A DNA stretch of 14,059 nucleotides from Clostridia bacterium (GCA_017509065.1 JAFWQM010000141.1:1-14059), one strand, 5' to 3'; counted from the first letter of the stretch, positions 6,190 to 14,059 are shown. A program made the numbers and translations. The notes: generated by a model not told the origin, from the letters alone.

Positions 6190-7857
6190 ATGCTTTCCGA
6201 TATCGAAATCGCCCAGTCCACTCCCCTTAAGCCCATTTACGAAATCGCCCGGCAGGCGGGAATCGATGAAGAATTACTGGAGCCCTATGGAAAATATAAA
6301 GCCAAGCTGGACGCCCGCGCCATCCGCGCCTGGACGAATCCGGACGGCAAGCTGATTCTGGTCACGGCCATCACGCCCACGCCTGCGGGCGAGGGCAAGA
6401 CCACCACCACTATCGGCCTGGCGGACGGTCTGCGGAAGATCGGTAAGAAATCCATTGTCGCCCTGCGCGAGCCTTCGCTCGGCCCGGTGTTCGGCATCAA
6501 GGGCGGCGCGGCGGGCGGCGGGTACGCCCAGGTGGTGCCGATGGAGGACATCAACCTGCACTTTACCGGTGACTTCCACGCCATCGGCGCGGCGAACAAC
6601 CTGCTGGCCGCCATGCTGGACAACCACATCCACCAGGGCAACAGCCTGAATATCGACACCCGGCGCATCGTCTGGCGGCGCTGCGTGGACATGAACGACC
6701 GCCAGCTTCGGAACATCGTGGACGGCCTCGGCGGCCGCGTCAACGGCGTGCCCCGGGAGGACGGCTACGACATTACCGTGGCCTCCGAGATCATGGCGGT
6801 GCTGTGCCTGGCCGACAGCCTGACCGACCTGAAGGAGCGGCTTTCCCGGATGGTTGTCGCCTATACCTACGATGAGCAGCCCGTCACCGCGGGCCAGCTG
6901 AAAGCCGCCGGGGCCATGACCGCCTTGCTCAAGGACGCTATCAAGCCCAATCTGGTGCAGACCCTGGAGGGCACGCCCGCGCTGGTGCACGGCGGGCCGT
7001 TCGCCAATATCGCCCACGGCTGCAACTCCATCATGGCCACCCGCACGGCGTTGAAGCTGGGTGATTATATCGTGACCGAGGCGGGGTTCGGCGCGGACCT
7101 CGGCGCAGAAAAGTTCCTGGACATCAAGTGCCGGGTCAACGGCCTGACGCCTGACGCGGTGGTCGTAGTCGCCACCGTCCGCGCGCTGAAAATGCATGGC
7201 GGCCTGCCCAAGACCGACCTGAACCGCGAAGATCTGGACGCGCTGAGAAAGGGCCTGCCGAATCTTCTGCAGCACGTCGGCAACATGACGAACGTGTACG
7301 GCCTGCCCTGCGTGGTGGCCATCAACCGCTTCCCCAACGACACCGAGCCTGAGCTGCAATTGATTGAGGACGAATGCAAGGCCCTGGGCGTAAACGTGGC
7401 GCTCAGCGAAGTATGGGGGAAAGGCGGAGCGGGCGGCGTGAAGCTGGCCGAGGAAGTGGTGCGCCTGTGCGATACCGAAAACCATTTTCGGTTCAGCTAT
7501 CCCCTGGATCTCTCCATCGAAGAAAAGATCAGCCTGATCGTGAAAAACGTGTATCACGGCAGCGGCGTCGCGCTGACAGCGAACGCGAAAAAGCAGGCGG
7601 CGCAGCTGGAAAAGCTTGGCTTCGGCGGCCTGCCCGTCTGCATGGCGAAAACCCAGTATTCCTTCTCCGACGACCCTGCCCTCCTCGGCGCGCCGAAGGG
7701 CTTCACCGTGACCGTGCGCAACCTGCGCGTGTCCGCGGGCGCCGGCTTCATCGTGGCCCTCACCGGCGATATCATGACCATGCCCGGCCTGCCGAAAGTC
7801 CCCGCCGCCGAAAAGATCGACGTGGACGCGGAAGGAAAGATCACCGGCTTGTTCTGA
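6190..7857 (+). CDS. fhs: Formate-tetrahydrofolate ligase
   Basis: This 555-residue cytosolic enzyme makes 10-formyl-tetrahydrofolate from formate, ATP and tetrahydrofolate. It feeds purine synthesis and formyl-Met-tRNA and, in acetogens, the methyl branch of the Wood-Ljungdahl pathway. The nucleotide-binding loop is [13 protein letters not shown] (63-75), followed by [20 protein letters not shown] (93-112) and [20 protein letters not shown] (about 116-135). The [13 protein letters not shown] motif follows near residue 300. The length is the normal one for the family. The ATG at 6190 has AAGGAGG 7 bases upstream. It is a single-gene unit with its own promoter and a terminator at 7946-7978. 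No folD or other one-carbon gene is in view, so acetogenesis cannot be inferred. Confidence 0.98.
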   Translation: MLSDIEIAQSTPLKPIYEIARQAGIDEELLEPYGKYKAKLDARAIRAWTNPDGKLILVTAITPTPAGEGKTTTTIGLADGLRKIGKKSIVALREPSLGPVFGIKGGAAGGGYAQVVPMEDINLHFTGDFHAIGAANNLLAAMLDNHIHQGNSLNIDTRRIVWRRCVDMNDRQLRNIVDGLGGRVNGVPREDGYDITVASEIMAVLCLADSLTDLKERLSRMVVAYTYDEQPVTAGQLKAAGAMTALLKDAIKPNLVQTLEGTPALVHGGPFANIAHGCNSIMATRTALKLGDYIVTEAGFGADLGAEKFLDIKCRVNGLTPDAVVVVATVRALKMHGGLPKTDLNREDLDALRKGLPNLLQHVGNMTNVYGLPCVVAINRFPNDTEPELQLIEDECKALGVNVALSEVWGKGGAGGVKLAEEVVRLCDTENHFRFSYPLDLSIEEKISLIVKNVYHGSGVALTANAKKQAAQLEKLGFGGLPVCMAKTQYSFSDDPALLGAPKGFTVTVRNLRVSAGAGFIVALTGDIMTMPGLPKVPAAEKIDVDAEGKITGLF

Positions 7858-7893
7858 CACCGCAACGATTTGCCTGCCTTGCCCTGTGCGTAT

Positions 7894-7928
7894 AAAAAGG
7901 CATAGCCTGCATTTCCGCAAGCTATGCC
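7894..7928 (-). terminator. Rho-independent terminator of the SH3 gene
   Basis: GGCATAGC (7899-7906) pairs with GCTATGCC (7921-7928); read on the minus strand it is followed by TTTTT (7898-7894). It lies beyond the fhs terminator, so the two convergent units overlap before ending. Confidence 0.8.
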
Positions 7929-7945
7929 GTCTTCCTCAGAGATTC

Positions 7946-7978
7946 AACCGCTCCCTGATCCGTGGGGAGCGGTTTTTC
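7946..7978 (+). terminator. Rho-independent terminator of fhs
   Basis: AACCGCTCCC (7946-7955) pairs with GGGAGCGGTT (7965-7974) and runs into TTTTT (7973-7977), about 90 bases after the fhs stop. Confidence 0.85.
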
Positions 7979-8027
7979 CATCGAGCGGCCAAGGCCCGCT
8001 TTCATGGAAGATACGTTCGCCTGTTTT

Positions 8028-8729
8028 TCAGAATTTGAGCATGTAGGTGCTCACGTAGCCCTGCTGGCCGTCGATTTCCACCTTGGACCACAGCGGACCC
8101 TTTTCCAGCACGTTCACAGCCGTGCCGACGGGATACGCCTTGATGATTTTGGTTTTCATGCCCGGCGCTTTGCGGAAGTTGACATAGCATCCGCCGTTGA
8201 TGTTTTTGAGCACCGCGGAGCAGACGGGCTTGTCCGTCGCAGCGGCGGAGGCAGTCTGCTTCGGGGACAGGTACGCGCTGGACATGTATCCGCTCAGGTC
8301 GCTGACCTTCACCTTCGCCCAGCTGTCGCCGGCCTGGATGATTTGCACGGCGGTGTTCACCGGGAAGGACGTGATGATCCTGGCGCACATATTGGGCGCT
8401 TCGCGCAGGTTCAGGCCGATGCCGGTGTTGGTGCGGACGTACATGACGTTGGCTTTCTGGCCGAAGTCCAGATACTTGGTCATCATGTAGCCTTCCTGGC
8501 AGTTGACCTTGACCTTGCTCCAGGTTTCGCCTTTCTCCGTCACTTCGATCCAGGTGCCGGTTCTGTACTGCCCAAGCACTTTGGCGTCCAGCGACGCGGT
8601 CTGGCGCAGGTTCAGCCCGCCGCCTTTTACCGTGGCGAACTCGCTCGCCAAAGCCGCGGCAGGCGCGGTCAGGCACAGCACCGCGGCAAGCGCGGCGCAG
8701 AGTATCCGATGGGTTTTCCGATTGCTCAT
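8028..8729 (-). CDS. Secreted protein with three bacterial SH3 domains
   Basis: This 233-residue protein has an N-terminal signal peptide (basic SNRKTHR, then a hydrophobic stretch ending in an A-x-A site near ALA/SE, about residue 29). Three SH3b-like repeats follow. Each has an LNLR or VNFR strand, a VLxQYRTG / IITSFPVN / IIKAYPVG turn, a W(S/A)KV strand and a GYM or GYV ending; the first spans about 30-85, the second about 95-150 and the third about 165-233. SH3b domains commonly bind peptidoglycan peptides, but no catalytic domain (amidase, NlpC/P60) is present, so I infer a wall-associated or ligand-binding role only. The ATG at 8729 has AAGGAGG 8 bases upstream. It stands alone with its own terminator. 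Confidence 0.9.
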   Translation of the reverse strand: MSNRKTHRILCAALAAVLCLTAPAAALASEFATVKGGGLNLRQTASLDAKVLGQYRTGTWIEVTEKGETWSKVKVNCQEGYMMTKYLDFGQKANVMYVRTNTGIGLNLREAPNMCARIITSFPVNTAVQIIQAGDSWAKVKVSDLSGYMSSAYLSPKQTASAAATDKPVCSAVLKNINGGCYVNFRKAPGMKTKIIKAYPVGTAVNVLEKGPLWSKVEIDGQQGYVSTYMLKF

Positions 8730-8855
8730 GAGTGATTCCTCCTTTGGTATATTCCTTTGTTCCGGCCTTGGCCGTACACCACAAGGACGAATGGAACAGC
8801 ATCATTTATCCGCTATTTTATGACATTATCTTCCATTCCAGGCTATAGTTGCCAT

Positions 8856-8864
8856 AATATACCA
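8856..8864 (-). promoter_or_regulatory. Possible extended -10 element for the SH3 gene
   Basis: On the minus strand TGG-TATATT (8864-8856) fits an extended -10 (TGn plus hexamer), about 130 bases before the SH3 start. No convincing -35 is 17 bases upstream. Confidence 0.25.
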
Positions 8865-8986
8865 TTTCTGTTTTCTTTTATGCATTTTCTTTGCCAGCAA
8901 AATAAGGAAAATCTGAGCATACTTCTAAAACTTTAATTCCATATATTACCATAAATAATAATTGAGGAACAGCAGAAAACTTGTTT

Positions 8987-9372
8987 CCATTCAGGTATCG
9001 AGACCAGTTACGGGAGGTTACGATGGGGCTGTTTGCCCCAGTTCCGCGGCCTCAATCGGCGCAAGTCCGCTTTGCGGACATTGCTTGTTTCGGCTGATCT
9101 CACCGCCGATGAGATTCCCGCCATAGGCGGTCATCGGCGGTTCGTCCTGCGGCAAGGGATTCATCCCTTGCATCCCAATAGGCGAAATTACTTGGTTGAG
9201 TACAACGTCATGAGTTTGTCCGTCTCACTCAAGCAGCAGCGGGAACAAATTACGCTTCCCAAGTCAACCATCATCCGCTATTGCGGGTCCAGGGGCCTCA
9301 GGCCCCTGGTTGGGGTTTGGGGCGAACAGCCCCAACGTAACCCCCTGTAACTGTATTCGATACTCCGAATGG
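8987..9372. mobile_element. MITE-like element with 54-bp imperfect terminal inverted repeats
   Basis: The left end 8987-9040 matches the reverse complement of 9318-9372 almost throughout, for example gttacgatggggctgtttgc against gttacgttggggctgttcgc. The interior is a chain of hairpins: 9065-9070/9074-9079, 9102-9112/9131-9141, a perfect palindrome 9152-9171, and 9289-9309 (ccaggggcc-tca-ggcccctgg). No transposase is encoded. AAAACTT occurs at 8976-8982 and 9376-9382, a candidate 7-bp target duplication. A non-autonomous mobile element is the best guess; a multi-hairpin RNA is the alternative. Confidence 0.65.
9044..9147. repeat. Structured repeat, copy B, inside the 9-kb element
   Basis: This is the second copy of the repeat at 443-548. 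Hairpins are gtccgc/gcggac (9065-9070, 9074-9079), and a long stem 9102-9112/9131-9141 with inner stem 9118-9122/9126-9130. Compared with copy A, at least two stem pairs differ on both sides while pairing is kept (an outer C-G is now T-A; an inner T-A is now C-G). Confidence 0.85.
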
Positions 9373-9414
9373 CAAAAAACTTCTTCCGGACAGCGCGCAA
9401 ACGCGAAATATCTC

Positions 9415-9443
9415 TTGAAAGATATGCGGGAATCAGATATAAT
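9415..9443 (+). promoter_or_regulatory. Sigma-A promoter of the UMF1-type transporter gene
   Basis: TTGAAA (9415-9420), a 17-base spacer, and TATAAT (9438-9443). It starts 43 bases after the right end of the inverted-repeat element and about 40 bases before the ATG, which has AAAGGAGG just upstream. Confidence 0.8.
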
Positions 9444-9481
9444 ATGACCAGATCGAAACCCTATATAAAAGGAGGAATACC

Positions 9482-11029
9482 ATGCCTGCCGGAAAAGCTG
9501 AAAAGAAGAAGCGCTTTACTATAAAAGAGTGGAGCTGGATCATGTACGACTGGGCCAACTCCATCTACGCGACCAACATCATGGCCGCCATTTTCCCCAC
9601 GATTTTTGTCTCCATCGCGGGCGACGCGGGCGACATCTGGTGGGGCTACGGCACGTCTCTCGCCACCTTCATCGTAGCCGTGCTGGCCCCGATCCTGGGC
9701 GCGGTGGCGGACTACAAGGGCATGAAGAAAAAGCTGTTCACGGCGTCCATGCTGGTGGGCGTGGTGTTTACGTTCATGATCGCGCTTGTGATGAACAACT
9801 GGCGGCTGATGCTGGTGGGCTATATACTCAGCCGCATCGGGTTCTCCGCCTCCTGTCTGTTCTACGATTCGTTCCTCACCGACGTGACCACGGACGAAAA
9901 GATGGACAAGGTGTCGTCCTGGGGCTACGCCATGGGCTACATCGGCGGCAGCACCATTCCCTTTGTGATCTCCATCGCCGTGCTTCTGATCCTTGGCTAC
10001 AGCAGCCCCATCGCGCAGAAGTTCTCCATCATGATTGTCAGCGTGTGGTGGCTGGCGTTCTCCATTCCATTCCTCAAAAACGTGGAGCAGACCCACTACA
10101 TCGAGCGCACGCCCGAAACCTCCGTGGGCCAGATCTTCCGCAACATCGGCCGAACGGCAAAAGACATTTTCCGGCGCAAGGGCCTGTTCCTGTTCGTGCT
10201 GGCTTATTTCTTCTACATTGACGGCGTGGGTACCATCATCAGCATTTCCACGGCCTACGGCACGGTGCTGGGCCTGGGTTCCGTCGGCATGATCCTGGCG
10301 CTGCTGGTGACGCAGATCGTGGCCATGCCCTGCTCCATCTGGTTTGCCAACATCGCCGCGAAGATCACCGCCCGGAAGGCGCTGATCGGGGCCATCATCA
10401 TTTATACCTTCATTTGCTGCGTGGGCTTCTACATGGGCTTCTCCCTGGAGCCGCACCAGCAAGCCTATGAAACCGCGCTGAAAGCGGATTACACCGAGCA
10501 GCTTTCCGACCTGACCGACGAAAACGCCATTGCCCTGCGCGATAGCGCGGCGAAATACTTTACCGATAAAAACGCCCAGGAAAAGGTGAACGCCGAATTG
10601 GCCAAGATGACGGACGAAGCGCAGGCCAGCCCCGAAGTGGAAAAGGTACTGGGCGTGTTCTCGCTGTTTATCGGCAAGCACGCTGATACGATCAATGGCT
10701 TCCAAAAGGCCATCTCCTTCTCCACCGTCCTGTTTTGGGCCATGGCCACGCTGGTCGGCACGGTGCAGGGCGGCATCCAGGCGGTCAGCCGCAGCTATTT
10801 CGGCAAGCTGATCCCCAAGGAACGCAGCAATGAGTTCTTCGGCTTCTTTGATATCTTCGGCAAGTTCGCCTCTGTGCTCGGCCCCGTGCTGTATTCCACC
10901 ATCGGCGCGTGGACGGGCCGCAGCAGCTTAGGCGTGCTGGCGCTGATCTGCCTGTTCCTGGTGGGCCTTGTCATCATGGTGCGCGGCAAGAGAGAACTGG
11001 AAGCGCTGGAAAGCAGCAGCGCGGATTAA
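9482..11029 (+). CDS. UMF1/Atg22-type major facilitator transporter
   Basis: This 515-residue membrane protein opens with a short basic N-terminus and the family hallmark WSWIMYDWANSIYATNI (17-33), typical of UMF1-type MFS carriers related to yeast Atg22 amino acid effluxers. Further signs are ADYKGMKKKLF (76-86, the loop between segments 2 and 3), GYAMGYIGGSTIPF (148-161), and the late segment GTVQGGIQAVSRSYFGKLIP (426-445). About 12 hydrophobic segments are visible. A long, charged insertion (about 322-410, rich in Glu, Lys, Asp and Ala) separates two C-terminal-half segments and probably forms a soluble helical loop. The ATG at 9482 has AAAGGAGG upstream. It is a single-gene unit with promoter and terminator. 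The substrate is unknown; export of amino acids or sugars is only an inference from the family. Confidence 0.9.
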   Translation: MPAGKAEKKKRFTIKEWSWIMYDWANSIYATNIMAAIFPTIFVSIAGDAGDIWWGYGTSLATFIVAVLAPILGAVADYKGMKKKLFTASMLVGVVFTFMIALVMNNWRLMLVGYILSRIGFSASCLFYDSFLTDVTTDEKMDKVSSWGYAMGYIGGSTIPFVISIAVLLILGYSSPIAQKFSIMIVSVWWLAFSIPFLKNVEQTHYIERTPETSVGQIFRNIGRTAKDIFRRKGLFLFVLAYFFYIDGVGTIISISTAYGTVLGLGSVGMILALLVTQIVAMPCSIWFANIAAKITARKALIGAIIIYTFICCVGFYMGFSLEPHQQAYETALKADYTEQLSDLTDENAIALRDSAAKYFTDKNAQEKVNAELAKMTDEAQASPEVEKVLGVFSLFIGKHADTINGFQKAISFSTVLFWAMATLVGTVQGGIQAVSRSYFGKLIPKERSNEFFGFFDIFGKFASVLGPVLYSTIGAWTGRSSLGVLALICLFLVGLVIMVRGKRELEALESSSAD

Positions 11030-11079
11030 GTATCAGTTATCGAGCTGGCGCTTTCTTATTCATACTCCTCACTCTTAAC

Positions 11080-11118
11080 AGGCTGTCTCCCCGAAACGGG
11101 CGGCAGCCTTGTGTTTTT
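11080..11118 (+). terminator. Rho-independent terminator of the UMF1-type transporter gene
   Basis: AGGCTG (11080-11085) pairs with CAGCCT (11104-11109), extended inside by CCCG-aaa-CGGG, and followed by TGTGTTTTT. It is about 50 bases past the stop codon. Confidence 0.8.
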
Positions 11119-11198
11119 AGCGGAAACGGTAATCTGAAAGCATTTATCTATTGTTTGTTCATTCGCGCGTTCTCCCTGCTATTTGGAAGAAAGCTGTC

Positions 11199-11227
11199 TT
11201 GTCACTTCACCTGAAAAATGATATAAT
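11199..11227 (+). promoter_or_regulatory. Sigma-A promoter of the barrel-protein / MATE operon
   Basis: TTGTCA (11199-11204), a 17-base spacer and a perfect TATAAT (11222-11227), about 105 bases before the ATG at 11340. Confidence 0.8.
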
Positions 11228-11339
11228 GAATAAGAAAGATGAAACTTCCGGAAAACAATGTGAAATACCGGTTTTCTTTGCAATGATTGGCTTCCCGTGT
11301 TTGAAGCGTGAATTGACAGATTGAGGATCATAAGGTTGT

Positions 11340-12452
11340 ATGAAGTATATTCTGCAAATCTTTACCGGCCCATGGCATGCCGCGAATCACAAGCCGGAAG
11401 AAGTGATTGAAAAGATCGGAGCAATCGCTTCCCGGATTGCGGTGGATAAAGTCATCATCGGATGGAGTACGGATGCGTCTGCCTATCAAAAGATCGGCGC
11501 ATTCCTTCATGGACTGGGGATCAAGATGCTGCTTTGGCTCCCGGTTTTTTCAGAGGTCAGCGAAGTATCGGAACCGGATCAGGCAATGGACCTTTTCGGC
11601 AAACCGGTCATTCCGCCGATTCATCAGCCTGGGGAAGATTTTCTGTTCGGCTGCCCGTCGTCCCGCCGCAATGTTCAGATTGTAAAGGATATTTATGCGC
11701 GGTTCTTTTCCGACTGCGGCTTTGACGGGGTATTTCTTGACAAGATACGGGGCCAGTCCTTTCTGGCGGGAGTATCCGGCGTATTGAGCTGCGGATGTGG
11801 GAATTGCAGAAAGGCGTTTTTGAATAAAGGCGTGAATATTGGGGCTGTCAGGAAGGATTATGAAAACAGGAAAGATGATTTCTTTGATATGGCCGCTTAT
11901 CCCATGAACGGAAACTTCGTGCTGAAAGATACGCTTGCGCAGCGCTTTTTTGAAGCAAAAGAGGAGATCATTGCCGATGCCGTCGCGGAGCTCTGCCAGT
12001 ATTTCAAAAGCAAAGGGCTGATTGTCGGGCTGGACTTGTTCGCGCCTGTGATCAGCAGGTTTGTCGGCCAAAACTATTCCTTGCTCACGAAGCACGCGGA
12101 CTTCATCAAGCCCATGCTCTATCGAAAAACCACCGCCCCCGCCGGGATCGGATACGAGTACGCGCTGTTTAAAAAGTACGCGCCCAACGCCCAGGGACGA
12201 ATAAAAATCCAGATGGATCAGTCTTTTCTGGATACCCAGCTTGAAGCGATCAGCCAGGCGGCGTGCGAAAAGTATCCGGGCATAGAAATCAATTACAGGG
12301 AAAATATCGCAAGGACGGACGTCCGGTATATCACAGAGTCATTGGCGGCAGTAAAATCCTATGGGTTGGACGGCGCCGCCCTGTGCTGGAACGTCATGCT
12401 GGCTCCCGAAGCGCATATTGACGCAATCGCGAGGATGGAAAACGATCATTGA
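11340..12452 (+). CDS. Glycoside-hydrolase-like TIM-barrel protein, function unknown
   Basis: This 370-residue protein has no signal peptide, so it is probably cytosolic. The pattern fits a glycosidase-like (beta/alpha)8 barrel: VDKVIIGW (35-42), IKMLLWLPVF (61-70), CGFDGVFLDKIRG (126-138) with Asp129 and Asp134, GLIVGLDLFAPVISRFVGQN (226-245), and DFIKPMLYRK (254-263). The FDGVFLDKIR strand followed by a cysteine cluster CGCGNCRKAF (151-160) resembles uncharacterised putative glycoside hydrolases that carry a DRIR motif and a C-x-C-x2-C group. I cannot name a family or a substrate. Translation initiation is weak: only a TAAGG-like sequence precedes the ATG. Its stop overlaps the start region of the MATE gene, so the two are likely co-translated and functionally linked. 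Confidence 0.75.
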   Translation: MKYILQIFTGPWHAANHKPEEVIEKIGAIASRIAVDKVIIGWSTDASAYQKIGAFLHGLGIKMLLWLPVFSEVSEVSEPDQAMDLFGKPVIPPIHQPGEDFLFGCPSSRRNVQIVKDIYARFFSDCGFDGVFLDKIRGQSFLAGVSGVLSCGCGNCRKAFLNKGVNIGAVRKDYENRKDDFFDMAAYPMNGNFVLKDTLAQRFFEAKEEIIADAVAELCQYFKSKGLIVGLDLFAPVISRFVGQNYSLLTKHADFIKPMLYRKTTAPAGIGYEYALFKKYAPNAQGRIKIQMDQSFLDTQLEAISQAACEKYPGIEINYRENIARTDVRYITESLAAVKSYGLDGAALCWNVMLAPEAHIDAIARMENDH

Positions 12453-13816
12453 ACAAAATGGAAAAGATACAGTTATCGGATCATTTCAAGGCTTCCACGA
12501 TCCTGCTGTTTTCCCTGCCGAGCATCGGCATGCAGATCGTGGACAACACCTACCAGGTGGCGGACGGATACTTTATTTCCAACTATATCAGCGAGGCGGC
12601 CTTTGAGGCGGAAAACCTGATTTTCCCGGCGCTGCTGATCGTGATGTACGTGGGGCTCATGTTCGGCACCGGGGCCAGCGCCCTGATTTCAAAAGAATTA
12701 GGAGAAGGCCAAAGAGAGAAGGCCAACAAAATCCTGAGCATGGCGCTGCTGGTGCTGGCCGTTCTCGGGGCGGCGCTGTCCGCGGCGCTGTATTTCCTGC
12801 TCCCTTCCATCGCCCGCTGGGTGGGGGCTTCGGAAGCGCTGGCCCCGGACTGCGTGACTTATGGAAGGGTGCTTGCTTTCTTCATGCCCTTCCAGATGCT
12901 GTCCATGGCCTTCCATCCGCTGCTGATCACGGCGGAGCGGCCCGGGTTGGGGCTGGTAACGACCATCGCCAACGCCGTGGCTAATATCCTGCTGGACTGG
13001 GCGTTCGTCGCAGGGTTCGGATGGGGGATGCGAGGCGCGGCTGTTGCCAGCGGCCTTGCCTGGCTGGTCAGTGCCATGATCCCCTTTGTTTATTTCGCGA
13101 ATCGGAAGCATCCTTTGCATTTCACCCGGCCCGCCGCCGATATTGGCGCTTTGGGACAGACGCTGTACAACGGCGCGTCGGAGATGGTGGACGGCGTTTC
13201 CTACGCCATCGTGGCCCTGATCTTCAACCTGCAGCTGCTGCGCTGGCTGGGCGAGGCCGGGGTCGGCGCTTACGCGGTGAGCGAATACGTGGGCGGCCTG
13301 TTCTCGGCGGTGTTCTACGGCGTCAGCATGAGCATCGTGCCTGTGGTGGGCTACCATCTGGGCAAAAAGAATGTCACGGAATTGCGCAGCCTGCGGCGGA
13401 ACGGCCTCATGCTCATGGGCATATTCGGCCTTGCCATGACCGGGCTGTGCCTGGTTTTGGCCGATCCCGTCTCGCGGGTTTTCGTGGGATATAACGAGAG
13501 CCTGACTGCCCTTTCCACGCGGGCGCTGCGGCTGATTTCCCTGTCCTTCCTGCTGGGCGGGATCACGACCTATGCATCCTCCTATTTTACGGGCCTGAAC
13601 CGGGGCTCTGCCTCCCTCGCCATCGCGGCGGTGAAGGGCTTTGCCGGGCCGCTTTTGGCGGTGTATCTTTTGCCGCTGCTGATGGGCTCCGACGGCCTGT
13701 GGCTGGCAACGCCTGCGGCGGAGATTTTGGCGCTTGGAACGGCGCTGCTGTGCTTCCTGTGGTGGAGCAAAAACGAAGATCAAAAAGTCAGGGAAGAAGC
13801 GGCTCCCGAAGTGTAA
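12449..13816 (+). CDS. MATE family multidrug/metabolite exporter
   Basis: This polytopic protein of 452-455 residues has about 12 hydrophobic segments. The first half carries LFSLPSIGMQIVDNTYQVAD (20-39) and the MATE signature GTGASALISKELGEGQREKA (about 73-92). The second half repeats the pattern with YNGASEMVDGVSYAIV and VSMSIVPVVGYHLGKKN. The family exports cations or drugs in exchange for sodium or protons. The start is uncertain: a TTG at 12449 overlaps the stop of the upstream gene (TTGA) with GAGGA about 13 bases before it; an ATG at 12458 would shorten the protein by three residues. The overlap suggests translational coupling. It is followed by a 73-bp tandem repeat rather than a standard terminator. 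Its substrate may relate to the barrel protein, but that is inference. Confidence 0.92.
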   Translation: MNKMEKIQLSDHFKASTILLFSLPSIGMQIVDNTYQVADGYFISNYISEAAFEAENLIFPALLIVMYVGLMFGTGASALISKELGEGQREKANKILSMALLVLAVLGAALSAALYFLLPSIARWVGASEALAPDCVTYGRVLAFFMPFQMLSMAFHPLLITAERPGLGLVTTIANAVANILLDWAFVAGFGWGMRGAAVASGLAWLVSAMIPFVYFANRKHPLHFTRPAADIGALGQTLYNGASEMVDGVSYAIVALIFNLQLLRWLGEAGVGAYAVSEYVGGLFSAVFYGVSMSIVPVVGYHLGKKNVTELRSLRRNGLMLMGIFGLAMTGLCLVLADPVSRVFVGYNESLTALSTRALRLISLSFLLGGITTYASSYFTGLNRGSASLAIAAVKGFAGPLLAVYLLPLLMGSDGLWLATPAAEILALGTALLCFLWWSKNEDQKVREEAAPEV

Positions 13817-13833
13817 AATGAAATCGCAAAAAT

Positions 13834-14059
13834 AGATGAGCACCCGGGCGCAGCCGTGGCGCGTCCCGCCGCTTCCGAATGGAAAAGCGGCGGGCATCCA
13901 AAGAACAGATGAGCGCACGGGTGCAGCCGTGGCGCGTCCCGCCGCTTCCGAATGGAAAAGCGGCGGGCATCCAAAGAACAGATGAGCGCACGGGCGCAGC
14001 CGTGGCGCGTCCCGCCGCTTCCGAATGGAAAAGCGGCGGGCATCCAAAGAACAGATGAG
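13834..14059. repeat. 73-bp tandem repeat array, at least three copies
   Basis: Units begin at 13834, 13907, 13980 and 14053 (the last cut by the window edge), each starting agatgag. Copies differ only in the cacccgggc / cgcacgggt / cgcacgggc segment. Every unit has the hairpin CCCGCCGCTT-loop-AAGCGGCGGG. Near-identity indicates recent expansion. The period is not a multiple of three, so a repeat protein is not expected. There are no variable spacers, so it is not CRISPR. The distal hairpin could also serve as an end to the MATE transcript. Confidence 0.95.

Larger units (their letters stand above)
8730..9481. other. Long intergenic region holding a palindrome-rich element
   Basis: About 750 bases separate the SH3 gene from the MFS gene. 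From 8730 to 8986 it is AT-rich, with the SH3 leader and no gene. The inverted-repeat element occupies 8987-9372, and the MFS promoter lies between 9415 and 9443. Confidence 0.7.
11030..11339. other. Intergenic region between the MFS gene and the barrel-protein operon
   Basis: Apart from the terminator at 11080-11118 and the promoter at 11199-11227 I see no gene or repeat. The transcript from that promoter would have a leader of about 105 bases, with a weak GAAAAC/GTTTTC inverted repeat. Confidence 0.6.

Noticed and set aside
6274..7920. Minus-strand open frame of 548 codons opposite fhs
   Set aside because: It is a shadow of the GC-rich fhs codon pattern; the product is His/Gly/Gln-rich without domains.
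9033..9350. Small plus-strand frame (105 codons) inside the inverted-repeat element
   Set aside because: It is made wholly of hairpin arms and has no ribosome binding site. The part shared with copy A is also open there, which repeat similarity explains without coding.
9461..10705. Minus-strand open frame of 414 codons opposite the MFS gene
   Set aside because: It is an antisense shadow; the plus strand has the family signature, ribosome binding site, promoter and terminator.
12698..14047. Minus-strand open frame of 449 codons across the MATE gene and tandem repeat
   Set aside because: It is antisense to a clear MATE gene; its N-terminal part merely reads through the tandem repeat.
13834..14059. 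Possible CRISPR array
   Set aside because: The whole 73-bp unit is repeated with no unique spacers, and no cas genes are present.

Overview
The window looks like a chromosomal segment of a spore-forming Bacillota (class Clostridia), moderately GC-rich. Supporting signs are an intact spoIIAA-spoIIAB-sigF operon, AAGGAGG-type ribosome binding sites, TTGnnn-17-TATAAT promoters and a formate-tetrahydrofolate ligase. No rRNA, tRNA, CRISPR array or transposase gene was seen.

Layout. (1) Positions 1-3604, minus strand: one uninterrupted reading frame of at least 1201 codons that leaves the window. It joins a signal peptide, a half substrate-binding domain, two complete substrate-binding domains, a second half domain, a polar-amino-acid-type ABC permease and an ABC ATPase. 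The permease-ATPase junction lies exactly on a repeat (443-548) whose second copy is at 9044-9147. (2) About 3.6-4.6 kb: a leader and promoter region, a decayed 5'-methylthioadenosine/S-adenosylhomocysteine nucleosidase relic, and two stem-loops. (3) 4596-5990, minus: the forespore sigma-factor operon. (4) 6190-7857, plus: fhs, divergent from spoIIA, with its own promoter and terminator. (5) 8028-8729, minus: a secreted triple-SH3b protein with its own terminator facing the fhs terminator. (6) 8987-9372: a roughly 386-bp element with 54-bp imperfect terminal inverted repeats and several internal hairpins, carrying the second repeat copy. (7) 9482-11029, plus: a UMF1-type MFS transporter with promoter and terminator. 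(8) 11340-13816, plus: a two-gene unit of a glycosidase-like TIM-barrel protein overlapping a MATE exporter. (9) 13834-14059: a 73-bp tandem repeat running off the right edge.

The genes are mostly independent units: nutrient uptake, sporulation control, one-carbon metabolism, envelope protein and export. The unusual parts are the all-in-one ABC importer with its out-of-register receptor domains, the in-frame repeat that bridges permease and ATPase, the palindrome-rich element that shares this repeat, and the tandem array. Compensatory base-pair differences between the two repeat copies suggest that the secondary structure is under selection.
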